Assembly (NCBI GenBank): GCA_907165135.1
Contig: OU015567.1
Location: 12,095,001 to 12,159,000 of the forward strand
From: Oikopleura dioica
Taxonomy: Eukaryota; Chordata; Appendicularia; Copelata; Oikopleuridae
Direction: 5' to 3'
Length of the DNA stretch: 64,000 bases
Each line of letters opens with the position of its first letter. The stretch's first letter is position 1. The notes under the pieces are model-generated. The model saw nothing but the letters and a program-made list of their open reading frames with translations. It was not told where the DNA came from and did no database searches. Of the stretch, positions 12,766 to 25,045 are shown piece by piece. The translations under genes and the position numbers were made by a program.

Positions 12766-14489
12766 CCTTCTTCTTTCTCTCTATCTCTTGTTCGTTCCGT
12801 TTGTTTTTGTATAAAAAAGGTAAATCAATGAGTTTTATAAAGCCTGGGTATCCCGAGAGTCGACGAAAGACAAAATTTTATTTCTAGCGCGCTGTGAATT
12901 TTGTTATCTTTCGAAAAAATATGTTCGTGTTTGATCTTTCGAAAAAAAGCGGCCACTGTCTTTAAAAAGGTTTTTTATAATTTTTATTTCAAAAATTTTG
13001 TCTCTCGTGTTGCCGATTCCGATTTTTGTCCGATCAAATTCTGAAAATAAAAGAGTGTTAAATTTATAAATAATAAAAAAAATTAAAAAAGAAAGAGCAA
13101 ATACGAGATTTTCGCCGGGAAAAAGAAGAAAATATAATTTTTGAAATTGATACTTGATAAATCATATTCTTACTTTTTGAGTCATCGGAAAAAAGCGCTT
13201 AAAAATTGATTCCTAGCGACCATTTAAATGAAGTCTTATTGGTCTATCGGTAGAATTTAAAAATCTGATTGGTCAGAAAATACACCAAAATTACGGTGAA
13301 AATTATGGAAATTTCGTGTCGATTTGAGCTAATTTTTCTTATTATCCATGATTTTTTTAGCTCGTTTATTATTATTTTTAATGAATAGAGTCGATTAATT
13401 TTTCAAATAAAATTAAATGCGTTGATAATAAAGTGATTAAAAAAAAGAGATGATATAAAATATGGTTAATTTTAGAAAAGACTGTAAAATATTTTATCTA
13501 TTATCTATTTAATCGTTTTCTTTTCGTATTTTTTCTGTTTTCTTTTTTCAAAAATCTCTAATTCAATCTTCTTTTTCCCATTGAATCTCTTATAAGAAAA
13601 AGAGTTGCAAATCGACGTTACGGCGTCATCAAAAATACGCGTTAATTTTTGCCAAAGTGTTTAGTTATGAAAGCTGGATAGTAAAGTTCAGAGCTTCAGG
13701 GGGTTACTACGAGTAGGGCGACACCTAGCGATTGCAACCCGCCGCCGCAATTTTGCTTTTGGGACCGTCGAGATTGCTCTTGGCGCCGCGAACGAGGGCG
13801 CTCGCGAGCTGCTCGCGAAAACTCACAGCGTAACAAGAGACAATCATTGAAATTCATCTGTTTTAATGAGGTATATTTTGAATTGCCTTCAATCCTGCCC
13901 TATAAAAGAAATTGAAAAATATAGTTTCTCCTATGTCTGAAAAAATGTTTTATGATAAAAATAAACAGATAAACGCTTAATCATGAAAGTTACGAAATAA
14001 AAAAGGAACTTATGAAAATTTGAATTTTTTAAGAAAAAAATGCGCAAATCGCAAATTTGGTTAAATATTAAATCAGAAATTGAAGATTAGTAAAGTTGAA
14101 AATAAATTTCTCGATCAGGTTAATGATTTAACTCTTTCGATAAAAGAATAAAACGTGTGTTCTCATTTCTACAGTTCTTCAGAAAATTGGATTTTACGAC
14201 AAACGGGTCCGGAATTCCGAGTCCGCATGTTACGGAAAAGCGATAATCAAGGAATAATGATTGGGCGTGAGGAGTATTCCAGTTGCGTGATGATCCATTT
14301 TTCGATCTTGGTGATCGTATTTTGGCAAGATTGCGTCTGTAACAAGGCCGTCGTAAAGTTCTTGCTTCATCAGAAAAAGCTTGCTACGCAGTACTTTTAC
14401 TTTTTAGCAATATTTTTATTGATAATAAGGTTCTCTCATTGCCTATCTGTTTGCTGCTCAAAACAAGCAATTTTCGTGTAACTCTATTT
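12766..14489. other. Spacer upstream of the POMK-like gene
   Basis: Probable 5' flank of the minus-strand POMK-like gene. It is very AT-rich, with long A and T runs. A GC-rich patch at about 13,690-13,840 holds several CGC and GCGA clusters and could be a promoter or an unrecognised exon; no clear frame was found. Nothing else is supported. Confidence 0.45.
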
Positions 14490-14524
14490 CAGGGTTCCAA
14501 ATTTGGCCAAAAAATTTTGAATTT

Positions 14525-14705
14525 GAGCGAGCGATGAGCGAGCGACATTTGAGCGAGGGCTGAGCGAGCGAGTGGCTGAGCGAGATTTTTCAAATATCGG
14601 CTGAGCGAGCGGAGCGACTGAGCGAGCGACGTTTGAGCGAGATTTGAGCGAGGTTTGAGCGAAATCTGAGCGACATTTGAGCGACATTTGAGCGACGCTC
14701 GAGCG
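14525..14705 (+). repeat. Left GAGCGA subterminal array
   Basis: Dense, irregular tandem units of GAGCGA, TGAGCGAC and TTTGAGCGA. The right arm of the same element carries the reverse complement (CGCTCAAACCTCGCTC and variants). Open frames across it (Ser/Arg/Leu repeats) are artefacts of the repeat. Confidence 0.85.
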
Positions 14706-15605
14706 AAAATTTTGTCTTTCAAAAGCGGGTAATTTTGATTTTTATATAAAGTAAGTTATTCTGACATATTTATATTGTCTGAAAATTAAAAAAGGCAATC
14801 CTATAATTTTGGGTGCCAGTAGAGTAATTCTCAACCAAACTCAGATTTTGGCATAAAATCACAAATTAATTGAGCGCGCGACGAGGCAGAGGCCCTTACG
14901 CGCGCATTTTCTGGTAGAGAACTCATTGGGTTGGCGGGGCAAAACTCTCGCTCTTGTTCAGAACAATTTCCTAGGTCATAGTTGGGTCGAATGAGAGCCG
15001 GATGGTTTCGGACCGGGCGACGCTGGGCGGCGCAGGGCGGCACAATTCAGTACCCCCCAAAATTTTTACTACCCCAGGCATTCAAATTTGCCAAAAAATC
15101 AAGGCGAAAGCGAAGCAAAGGCGAAAACATTTCAATGTTCGTCAAGCGAAGCAAGAAAATTTTGGTTGACGAACGGTTCGCCAAAATAGACCTCTCAAGT
15201 ACGGTTCGATGAGAAGGTTCTTAGCGAACCTTACTTCATTTTTCTGGTCATCAAAAGAAGTTCTTTTATAGCCCAATCTCGCTGCTCCCGCATTTCCCAA
15301 AATCCCGCATTTCTCAAATCGCCAATTCAGAATTCTGCCGATTCAGGATTTTTGGAAATGGAGGATTGAGAAAAGCAGGATTTTGAGGAATGAAGGATTC
15401 AGCTAAAATTTCATGTCCGTTTGGTCTCCACTACTCGGCGGAAAGGAGAAAACAAATAGCGCGGGTAGCCCGTGAAAAGACTCTCCGTGCGAGTAACCCG
15501 CTGAAAAATCTGCGGGCTGCCCGGAAAAATAGTGCCGGGTAAAATCAAAGGACTCGAAATCAACAGCCATGCCTATAATCAAAATCAGGCTAGCCGTAAA
15601 ATATT

Positions 15606-16065
15606 CTATGTTAACCTACTCAACAGTTGTAGACGGCGGGGAAAACCCAACGACCTAACACGCCAACTGGATATTGAAAGTTAACATAACCAATTTTTGA
15701 GGTTAGTCTAATTGTTGAAGAAACCTGTTGAATGGCTGTAATAATCGAAAAAGAACTAAGGAAGCACTCGTAAAAAATAAATTATCGGGTTGGCTTGGGT
15801 ATCAATGATAAATCAGGCTGACCGAAAAATATTATATGTTAACTCACTCAACAGATGTAGACGGCGGGGAAAACCCAACGACCTAACACGCCACCTGGAT
15901 ATTGTGAGCTAACAAAACCAATTTTTTAGTCGAGCCTAAATTTTGAAAAAATGTTTGGCTGAGGACGGTGGGTTTCAGCGAAAATAATTTTTTTATTGTT
16001 ACCAACTCAATAGTTGTAGACGGCGGGGAAAACCCAACGACCTAACACGCCAACTGTATATTGCT
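15606..16065 (+). repeat. Three spaced copies of a ~65-bp motif
   Basis: Copies at about 15,610-15,675, 15,840-15,905 and 16,000-16,065 share the core GTAGACGGCGGGGAAAACCC followed by AACGACCTAACACGCCA, nearly without change. The sequence between them is unrelated and of different length. Each core is bordered by short inverted sequences (CAGTTG or a variant on the left, CAACTG or a variant on the right). Copies 1 and 2 also have outer GTTAAC/GTTAAC or GTTAAC/GCTAAC, so each could fold into a stem. Confidence 0.8.
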
Positions 16066-16248
16066 GGCAACAATATGTTAAAATTATTCGCAGAATTTAT
16101 TTAAAATTCTCTCTTTTTAATAAATCCGTGACTTAAAATCCTCCCCATTCATTCGCTTACCGCCAAGGAGTTTTTAGATCTTGGCCAATAAGAGCGGAGA
16201 ATTGGCTAGTGAGTAATAAACTTCGCTCAAGCGTCGCTCAAGGATGAC

Positions 16249-17041
16249 AACGGATTCGGTTGGCCCAACTCCCGCTGAGTGAGAACGTGCAGGAGGTGTC
16301 GAGCCGAGTGAAGGAGATGCAAGGGACCACGCCGCCGGTGTGCACTCCTGCAGAGACTGCTCCTGGGCCCAAGTCGGAGCAAGTCTCGGTCACCGAGACT
16401 CGGTGTGAGTCCTTGAGTAAACATAAACTGGGGGCATCTTGAGTCGGGAATTGTGATCAAGCACGGCCTAGATGATCTTCAAAACTGAAAATATGGAAGA
16501 CTAAGAATTAGAATTCTCTGAAAACTTCCATGACAGGGTAAAATTTCATACTGATTCTGATGGCGCTATCGTTAAAGTCTTTTGGTGATAGATTTTCGAA
16601 ATAAATCACTTCCAATTATTATCAGCTGCTTGAATCAAAGTAACAATCTTAATTACTTCCGGTTTGAAAGTAACTATGATATTGTCATGACATTGTGTTG
16701 CACAGGTCAAAGAGGCCGTTGAGAAGATAAGTCTATCAAGAAAAGCATTCGAAAGAAAATGGCCCGAAGATGGACATCACCAGAATCAGATTTTTTCATC
16801 CTGATTCAACTTCAGTGGTCAACAAACGATTTCTTCAAGCTGAATTTACGAATAAGAGGGGCCTGTCGATCAAGATCTGGATACTCCAGAGCGAGATTCA
16901 TCTTGAATTTTTGACATTAATAACAAATTACGACTTCATAATCGTGATCAGCGATAAATTTTACCCTAGTTGATAATTTAACTCGGCTTAACACCTCCTG
17001 CACGTTCATACTCGGCGGGAGTTGGGCCAACCGAATCCGTT
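16249..17041. mobile_element. Inverted-repeat element nested in the hAT-like element
   Basis: A left arm starting AACGGATTCGGTTGGCCCAA runs on to GTGCAGGAGGTGT. It is matched by an inverted right arm ending TTGGGCCAACCGAATCCGTT, about 50 bases each. The sequence on both sides (CGCTCAAGG... and CGTCGCTCAAACC...) belongs to the hAT-like GAGCGA array, so this element was inserted into that array. No target duplication was clear. Confidence 0.72.
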
Positions 17042-17044
17042 TTC

Positions 17045-17280
17045 CCCCGTCGCTCAAACCTCGCTCGAGCGGCGCTCAAACCTCGCTCCAACGTCGCTCA
17101 AACCTCGCTCCAAAGTCGCTCCAGCCTCGCTCAAACCTCGCTCAGCTATCATATTTTTTGGCCTTGAGCGAGCGAGCGACTGAGCGGTTCGCTATGAAAA
17201 TCAGTTGAGTGAGCGGAGCGTGAGCGATCGCTCGCTCGCTCACCGCTCGCTCACGCTCAGATGTCGCTCAGCGCTCAGCC
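17045..17280 (-). repeat. Right GAGCGA subterminal array
   Basis: Inverted counterpart of the left array, built from CGCTCAAACCTCGCTC-type units. It holds an inner palindromic region where GAGCGAGC and GCTCGCTC face each other (about 17,165-17,255). Confidence 0.82.
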
Positions 17281-17295
17281 AGAATTGGAACCCTG

Positions 17296-19653
17296 CTCTA
17301 TTTCTTTCAAAAATAATCACGTGATGGTCTTTTTTTCCGACTGAGAATGGAACGCAAATGAAAATGTTCTAGCATTTGACAATCATATTGGATCTTGTTA
17401 CTGTTTGTAACATTTTAAAATACCCGCGAAAATGGCATCACTCGCGCAAATCAATTTTCAGCAGTGTCAATGTCGAACATTTCCATAAGCAGAAGTAGAA
17501 TTTATTGAACGGGGTCTTCTTGGTAGAGTTTCAAAAACTTTGTCATTTCTGACGCTAGAATAAAGTCGAATGTTCAAAACAAGCGCATGAGAAAACGGTT
17601 CTTCTCTGACGCAGATAATCTAACTTCGGCTTATTCTGTCAAGGTATTTTCGGTCCCTGACTCAGGTTTTGTACACAGTTTGCCGATCCCAGGATCCCAA
17701 TAAAAGTCCTCTAGTTATTTTAAACTAAGTTCTTTTCTCTTGTTTCCGACCACAATTGGCTGTTCCCAAACGAAAGTTTTTTACTTGGTGGTTTTTCAGT
17801 TTGTTTTGAATTTTGTCGATTTTGTCAGATGAAAATCAGACACTGGCGTTCTACAAGTTCACGCTTCTTTTTGTTGCCACCATCTGACACAATCTGCATA
17901 AAAAAAATCTGAAAATTTTGCGTCTTCTAACATCTTTTCGGCTTCGCTTGAAAAGAAAATTTTGAAAAGAAACTGAGCTCTTGTTAGATTTTTAGAATCG
18001 AGCGCGAAAATTTCTAGCTGTCATGTGATGTGGCGACTTAGACTTTGTCAAGGTGGCAGGAGAAAAGACAGGTGATTTAAGAAGGGCTCAAAAACGCAAA
18101 TAAAAAAGATAATCCCTCTTTTAAAGCACTGACTCATAAAAAATATAACGGAGTTAATTTTCCGCGAAAAATCATATTTTCTCCAAAAAAAAACGCTTGA
18201 AATCGTTTTTACGTAAAACAAAGAGTTCGAACAAAGGGGTCACCTTAAAGTCTATCCCTGTAATAAATTGATTTCATCAGAACTTTTTTTAACCAAGAAT
18301 GGGAAACTGTTTTGGCTACCATTTCGATAATTAATTTTTCACCTTATTTCTGTGATATGGCAAACAGACTATCAAATTAGATTGCCACGTGTTTGCAAGT
18401 TGTTTTGCGATACTCACTCAAAAAGGACTTATTTTAATAAATACCAAGTACAGAAAAACATGTTATTTGCTATTCAACAAGATAATTATTTTCTCATTGT
18501 GTTTGATTTAGGCAGATTTTGTTAATTGATTTTTTTGTGAATTCAAAAAGCCCATATTTCGAAACAAAAATTGGTCCTTTTTTTCTAAAGGAAAATATTC
18601 TCTGTTGAAGTTCTTTTTTTAGGCTGTTTCAAATTCCCTGTTAGTGAGTATAAATTACGGGAAGAAATTCGGAAATTGGCGAAAGTTCGCCTCGTCGTGG
18701 CGGTATTTTGAGAATCGAGTTTGTCGAAAATCGGCACTGAAAAAAGGCAATGAGCTGTCCTTTATCTTGTTAATGTCAACTCAATTAGGGCGAATGGTTC
18801 CGTTTAGAACTTAGAGGACGTCTTCAGTGCCCCCCGATCAGACTGTATCTCAGCATGTAATTACTCCAAGAGGTTATGATGAATTACCATAAGAATTTTT
18901 TGGCCAATATCGAGTTCTACTTCCTTTTAAATTTTCTGGAGAGTCGGCACGAAAAAAAAGACAAACAAGAGGGCCCAGCCGTTATGCTTCACGTGTCACT
19001 ATCAACCGGTGAGAAGAAAGAGTCGCTACAGTAATTATACTTACGCAAAGCTGAGATAAGCCGCCAAACATCTCAGATATCCGAAGAGGCTTCTACTCCA
19101 CTCGAAACATGCAACAAAAACGACCAAATTTCAAAAAAAAACTGGACGCAAGCCTCTCTATCCAAAACATCAATTACTGTAGCTTCTCTGCTTTCGCGTC
19201 ATGAATGATATTCGAGCGTTAACAGAATTTCGTGGCGCCCGCAAAAGCGCTTTCCGCTTTTTTGCAGGTGGCGAAAATTTCTTGTTTAGAGGTGGATTTA
19301 TGAATAAGCTCTAGAATGCTTTTGAAGATTTTCTTAAACTTCTGTGAACGGCTTTTGCGGCTTCTTACTGTTCAGAGAGGTGTTGCATCTTGCTTGAACT
19401 TCTGATGCTAGAAGACTTCTAGAACTGTTCTTCTCATGAATCGATGATAATTACGAATGGGCTCCATCCACAAGCAGGGTGCTGAGTTTAATTTCAAAAA
19501 AAATATAATTTCGAAGTCAAGGCTTCAAAACGTGCTGGGCATCTGAGAATTCACTGCTTGACATAGCGAATGAAAATACTCTGCATATTCTTCATGTAAT
19601 CTTCAAGGTCTGAGCGCCTTCTCTATAAGATCCTGGCGCATTATTTGCGCATG
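17296..19653. other. Spacer, no supported gene
   Basis: AT-rich sequence with short frames only. It contains a lone end of the CTGACTCAGG repeat family at 17,653-17,693. No exon with credible splice sites was recognised. Confidence 0.5.
17653..17693 (+). repeat. CTGACTCAGG-family repeat end
   Basis: The stretch CCCTGACTCAGGTTTTGTAC followed by a CAGTTTGCCGATCCCAGG-like tail matches the ends of the foldback elements near 46.6, 49.8 and 63.5 kb. Only one end is visible here. Confidence 0.6.
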
Positions 19654-20334
19654 TTTAAGGCTAGGGTGGTCGATTTGGCCCAAAGCAGAGCTCATAAACT
19701 CTGGACTTGTGAATGCCAGAGTATCCCATAATAGCTTTAAAAAGAGATCTATCCTAGATCTTCTGAATTACAGAAGCTTTTTCCGTCATCCCAAGAAAAA
19801 AGCCACTTCCGGTGCCTTCAAAGTTGGCATCTCGGCCAAAATCGCGAAAATTGCCTATCTTCAGGGCTCCAAAACTCCAAAGTTTGCATTATGGTCCTAT
19901 CTGTTCTTACTATTTTTAGATTTCTTGGACCCTAATCTTAAAATTTACAGAAGATTTTTCTCATTAGATAATTTTTTCTTTAGAAAATTTTTCAATAAAC
20001 CAAGGTACCTATTTTTGACTATTCATTCCTATAAAATGCCCTGCGGGCATAGCCTAGACGCCACAAGCCCTACCCTAAATGAATGTCCTTAGCGTTAGCT
20101 TTCCAAAAATGTATCATATGCCACTATTGTAAAGGTTTGAAATTTCAAAATATTTGGTTCACTTTCAAAATACACTAATTCTCTGCAGCTTTGGTCGCAA
20201 TTTCCGGGAGTTCGAGTATAGATAGCCAAAAAGTGCATGAGGAGTTTTTTGCTCCAAATTTTCTGAGGAATCCAAAAATGCGGGTCAAAAAAAGAACCTG
20301 AGACTTGGCCGAAATCGACCACCCTAGCCTTAAA
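19654..20334. mobile_element. 681-bp inverted-repeat element
   Basis: The left end TTTAAGGCTAGGGTGGTCGA (then TTTGGCC) is inverted at the right end as GGCCGAAATCGACCACCCTA, then GCCTTAAA. TTAA lies at both tips followed by GG, as in the element at 9557-9941. One internal frame (19,709-20,092, 127 codons, +) stays open but is rich in Phe, Leu and Lys and resembles no transposase I know, so it was not called as a gene. Confidence 0.75.
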
Positions 20335-23300
20335 ATGCAACGAGAAACTGTGAATTCTCAGTAAAAGCTTCTTTATTTCAACTTCGGTATTGCATAATGA
20401 TTGTTCTATCGGCTGTACAGTAGTTTCCTTTTAAATCAAAGGGCGGAAACTGAGTCAGAAAAATTTCGCGGAGCAGTAATGACTTGTTTTGAGGTTTTCT
20501 GTTTTGCCTATCGTGAGATTGACAGAAACGCTCAATTAACTTCGCAGGGCACTTTCTTTGAGATTTAACAGCCACCAACTTACGTGTCTCTTCCCTTCTC
20601 TCTTGCCCTTTTTTGTAGCAAAACTTTTTATTGAGTAATTTGTTGAAATTAACTGCGAGTTTCTTTATTTTGAATTGGCGCTTTGGAAAATAAACTTGTT
20701 GTTTCTATCTCGGTAGCATTTACAAAAATACTGTGACGCTAATGTTTGCTTCACCTGACACGATATCAAAACAGTTAATACTGAGGAAGATACAGGAGCT
20801 TATCGCAAGGTTCATCCGTAATTAGTAATCAAACTCGGAAATCGGAGCAAATCAACCCTGAACTTTTCATTCCGCTCATGACATAACAAATTTTTGAGCT
20901 CACGCAGTTTTAGAAAGTGAGCAGCTTATCCTTGTTCAAGGTTTTTCCCCGTGGAAAATAAAAAGAAAAAAGGTCAGGTGCACTTTTGAGGAATTTGCTT
21001 CTTGGTGTCAGTTACTTACTTTGCCGACCTTGGAATGCGGCGGTAATTAGGCACCAACGCCTTTAACATCTCCCGATCTTAATAGACGCGAAAAGTTAGC
21101 AGCCCGGGCATTTCTTTTCATTAGCGCCTTTTTAAACTTTAAGCGCACTAAAGTTTTTCGTCCAAAAATCAAGAACATGTAAAAAAATTGCCACTTTTAA
21201 GGATCCTCCCATCAAGATGAATTTGGTCAAAATTTTCTGTATTTTTTGGTCATTTTGGGTTCTTTAGACAACGAGGAGAAATTTTTATGTTGTAAATTTT
21301 TTCGCTGCTATAGAAATTTTTGACTAAAATTGGCTTTAATTTTAAAGAAACATCATTTTTTCTTTTTGAAAATTAGTGTCCACGTTTTTAAAACCCTTTC
21401 TTTTATTTAGAGACCGCGGGCGACAAAAATCTTCTGAGAAGAAAAAGAATATTTCCGTTTAGACGAAAGATCAGATTAATTTGCTCATCTTTTTGCTCAA
21501 AGACCGCTGTTCCAACAAACAACACGTGTCTCGTGCTATCTTCAATTCTTTCCTTTCCAGTATCTTCAAGTGTGAAAATAAGGGCGGCTTTAATCTTTGG
21601 CGCAGCGACCACTAAAAGGAATTACCGGTTCAAGCAGTACGCCAAGACCGCCACTTTTCGCTTAATCTCGTTTTCCAAGAGCACAGAAACATATTTTAAA
21701 GTGAAGAGGAGGCCGCTTTTAGAAAATTTAAGAAACGAGTCAAAGCGTGAAAATTTAGCGGGACGAATTTAACACCTTTGAAAAACGACGAAAAAAGTGA
21801 AACTAAATTTTTAAAGGATTTTTGGGGTTCTTTAAATTACAGTTTTTCTTGTCGGGAAATTCAAAATTTCGGTTACAGTATTCAGATTTTGCGTGTTTTC
21901 GCGTCCACGTTTGGAGCGCCTCGTTCATCCCATAACAAATTCGTTTACTTCCGTTTGATATTCGCGCACCGCGAAAATCACCAGCCGCGGTCACTGTTAG
22001 CTAATCGCTCCCCCCGTTCATCCAAGACGTCGGCGCAACGGACTTCGCGGAATCGACTCTCACGAGGAGAAATTACTATTTGCGCTGGCATTGTTTGCAA
22101 AACAGAGTATTATTACTGTTCTAACGTGGTTCCGGATTCGTAAAATTGTGAAAAAGCAAAACGCCCTTGCATCGAAAAATAGCCATTCTGGGGGTCAAAC
22201 AGGGACACGAAGCCAACTAGTGCTAGAATAAATCGAAGACGATCGCTGGTTCAGTTGAAGCTGTCAATTTTCTTCCGGCTGATTCTTTATTGCCACCTAA
22301 TTATCATTCTGCATCTAAAATTAAAATATCTCATCACATGCTTACTGCTCGCAACAAGGAAGAAATGATACTGACAAACTTAAAACGAAGCTTCAAGGAT
22401 CAGCTTGTTTTAAATGTGCGAAAAATGATGCATGTGGCTTTGGTTAGAAAAATCCGCTTTTAATCCCGCGCAGCTTGTTTCGGTTCTCCCAACAAGGTCA
22501 AATTTGTCTTCTTACTCACAGCTGGAGAACACGTAGTTTTTCTTTTACTCGAAGCTTTAGAACAACTCTTTTAATAAAACTGCAGAAACAGTATTTTGCT
22601 GAATTGGACCCACGTGGCAAGCTTATCAAAATATATATCCTTGTTTAATGGATTTTAGAGCTTTGCGAATGTCTCTCGGAGGAAATCGCTGTCACACTCT
22701 TCAAAGCGTTATTATTTAATTTACAACTTTTGAAAAAAACGGCTGACGAGGGATTTTAGAAAGTGTCTCTTTTTTTCTCTCTATTTTTATTATTTTTTTT
22801 ATTTATGCGCTGGAGAGCACTGTTTTGGGAATATTTTGAACACGCGTTTGACACCATGTTTCCCTTGGCCAGAACCAAACGCTCCTCAACATACATACAG
22901 TATGCAACATACTGTATTAATCTGATAATGCGGAAAATACGATCCAATTCAGAGACACAGGCAGGATCAAAGGTAGAACCCTAAGGGAGTTGATGAGAAA
23001 AAGCCTTCTCGAAAAATGGATCAATTTGCTCTACCACCCTTAATAATACGTACGCATATTTCAATCCAATCATCGGCGAAGCCAAACAAAAGCGTCTAAC
23101 TGCGAATTTCCGCCGACGATGTAGCATTTCTTGAGTAATGTCATTACAGTCGCCCTACCCATGACGAGCAGTAAGCGGCTTATGCAGTACCTAAATTATC
23201 ACCTCTTCTTCGTTCCAGGTTTTTCTGATTTTCATAGAACACCACAAGCAGCTCCCGTTGAATTTTTCAATATCTCCTTGTTGTCAAATGTTGCAATCGC

Positions 23301-25045
23301 GTGGTGAATCTGTTGACACGCAGTCTGAGCGAATTCTTTTGATTAAGGTCATGCAAGCAACGTTGCCAAAACAGCCCAGATGTAAATTTAAACATATCTA
23401 ATTCGATCACAGGGGTCAAAGAAGGTAAGTAATATGATGCTCAAATGAAAGCTGAAAAAATCAGCAATTTTTGAATAAAAAAAGAGTTCGATAGCGCTAG
23501 AATTTCAAATAATGGAGAGAATTGATCCGCCGTTCTAAAGTGTAAAATATCACACTGAGAAATGGAGAAGGGACGCCCGTCTAGCTGGCCACAAATCGAA
23601 AAATTGCGGGAATTGGATTTTGGACATTTTTTCCGAGTTGGCGAGATTGGATTTCGGCCGAGCGGCGAAAATATCCAATTAATCCAGTTCTTAACGTGGC
23701 TCTCAAAATGTTCTGATTCCGAGCTCAGCAGGTGTCACCTTAATTAAATACTATTTTTTCCTACAATTTTGCAAAAGAAACGAATATTCTTTGGGCCAAA
23801 GACTTTGGCGTCGCTTGCAAAAAACAGTCCTTCGATGATAATCCCATTGCCACAGTGTAGAGAAAACTAGCCGCAGCGCATCACGTGACTCGGATGGAAC
23901 TCGTGGAAGCCAAATCCGATCCTCCGCTTCTAGAACAATAAAGCCTCGTAATTAGCCAAACGGCGGATCTCTTCAATTTTACTGCTGTTCTTTCAGTGAG
24001 GATCAGACCTTGTCTGATTGTCTGTGCTGTTGTTAATCGGATGAGCGACAATTAACGAAGCAGTTTATGTATTGCCGGATGAGCAGGAGCGGAAATATTT
24101 GCTAAAACACATGTTAAGCCATTCTAAGCTCGTTTATGATGGTTTAAAATCAGCGAAAACGTGGATCTTCAGGGGTTCCTCTTGTTCATCTTGCTTGAAA
24201 TATTTCCACCACTCAAATGCGGGGAAAATCAAACAGCGCCAGATTTTTTTCGTGGCCAAAAGGAAGTTCATTTTTTGACTCTGTTAAATTACCGTTGTGA
24301 AATCACAGCTTATCATTAGAATTTCTCTGTTTGAAAATAAATAAAATCCGGTTCAAAAATTGTGACTACGTAAGAAAAAATGATGTGCCAGGTAGATAAG
24401 TTTTTCTTGTACTCATGTTTCTGCGAGGGGCCGCTTCTGCGAAATGAATAAGTCCCTGAGGTTGATATGATGGGTAAAGCGACCCAATAATTAGTCCTTT
24501 TAAGCAATTTGAGGTGGCGAAAACTAGAGTTTCCCCGCGCAAGAACTAGCTCTTGTGGCGAGCTCATCCCACCGCCAACATGTCTTACCCACAGCCACCA
24601 GCAGCTCTTCTTCTTTTATTTAATCATACTTTAACGTGACACCACAATATAGAAAAAAAATCCACTTTTCTACCGGTAGTTGGCCGATCAATTTTGTTAG
24701 AGAAAAAGTACTTGTAGAAATCAATCAAAATCTCGTCCGGCAATTTTGGGCCAACTAATGGTCGTCCGGATATATCCTTGTGTTTCTCATGTTCGAGTTT
24801 GATAACTACAATGATCTACAACAGGTCAAATTCGATCGACAAGAATCTGAAAATCTACATGATTTTTGTTTATTCTTGAAAGAAAGAAATGATCCCATCT
24901 TTTCAAATTTAGTTTCCATTAGAGAGGATAAATGAGATGTTGCGATCATCTTCTTCTAGCTGAGATTGGTAATTGTCATAATCCGTGCGCTGGTGGAGAT
25001 GCAATTATTATGATTACAGGGCAGCCGGATCGTCATCCTCGGCGG
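20335..25045. other. Long spacer without a supported gene
   Basis: I found no exon series here. There is a perfect short hairpin at 22,895-22,917 (arms ATACAGTATG and CATACTGTAT). The remaining frames are short and low-complexity, and the opposite strands are often equally open. CACGTG occurs at about 21,523, 22,611 and 23,882. Confidence 0.45.
22895..22917. repeat. Perfect 10-bp-arm hairpin
   Basis: ATACAGTATG, loop CAA, CATACTGTAT. It could be a protein-binding dyad or a small mobile-element core. No terminator role is expected in an animal genome. Confidence 0.6.

Larger units (their letters stand above)
14490..17295. mobile_element. Non-autonomous hAT-like transposon
   Basis: The left end begins CAGGGTTCCAAATTTGGCC. 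The right end is its inverted partner, ...GGAACCCTG. Both are bordered by the same 8 bases, CTCTATTT (14482-14489 and 17296-17303). An 8-bp target duplication with CAGGG termini is typical of the hAT superfamily. Just inside each end is a long inverted array of GAGCGA/GAGCGAGC units (about 14,525-14,705 and 17,045-17,280), as expected for subterminal transposase-binding repeats. No reading frame exceeds 77 codons, so the element must be mobilised in trans. It contains a second inserted element and a threefold internal motif, listed separately. Confidence 0.88.

Noticed and set aside
14484-14722. Two overlapping minus-strand frames rich in Ser, Arg and Leu
   Set aside because: They translate the GAGCGA array of the hAT-like element; every frame of such a repeat stays open.
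19709-20092. 127-codon plus-strand frame inside the 681-bp inverted-repeat element
   Set aside because: Low-complexity Phe/Leu/Lys composition, spans a noncoding mobile element, and has no transposase motif.
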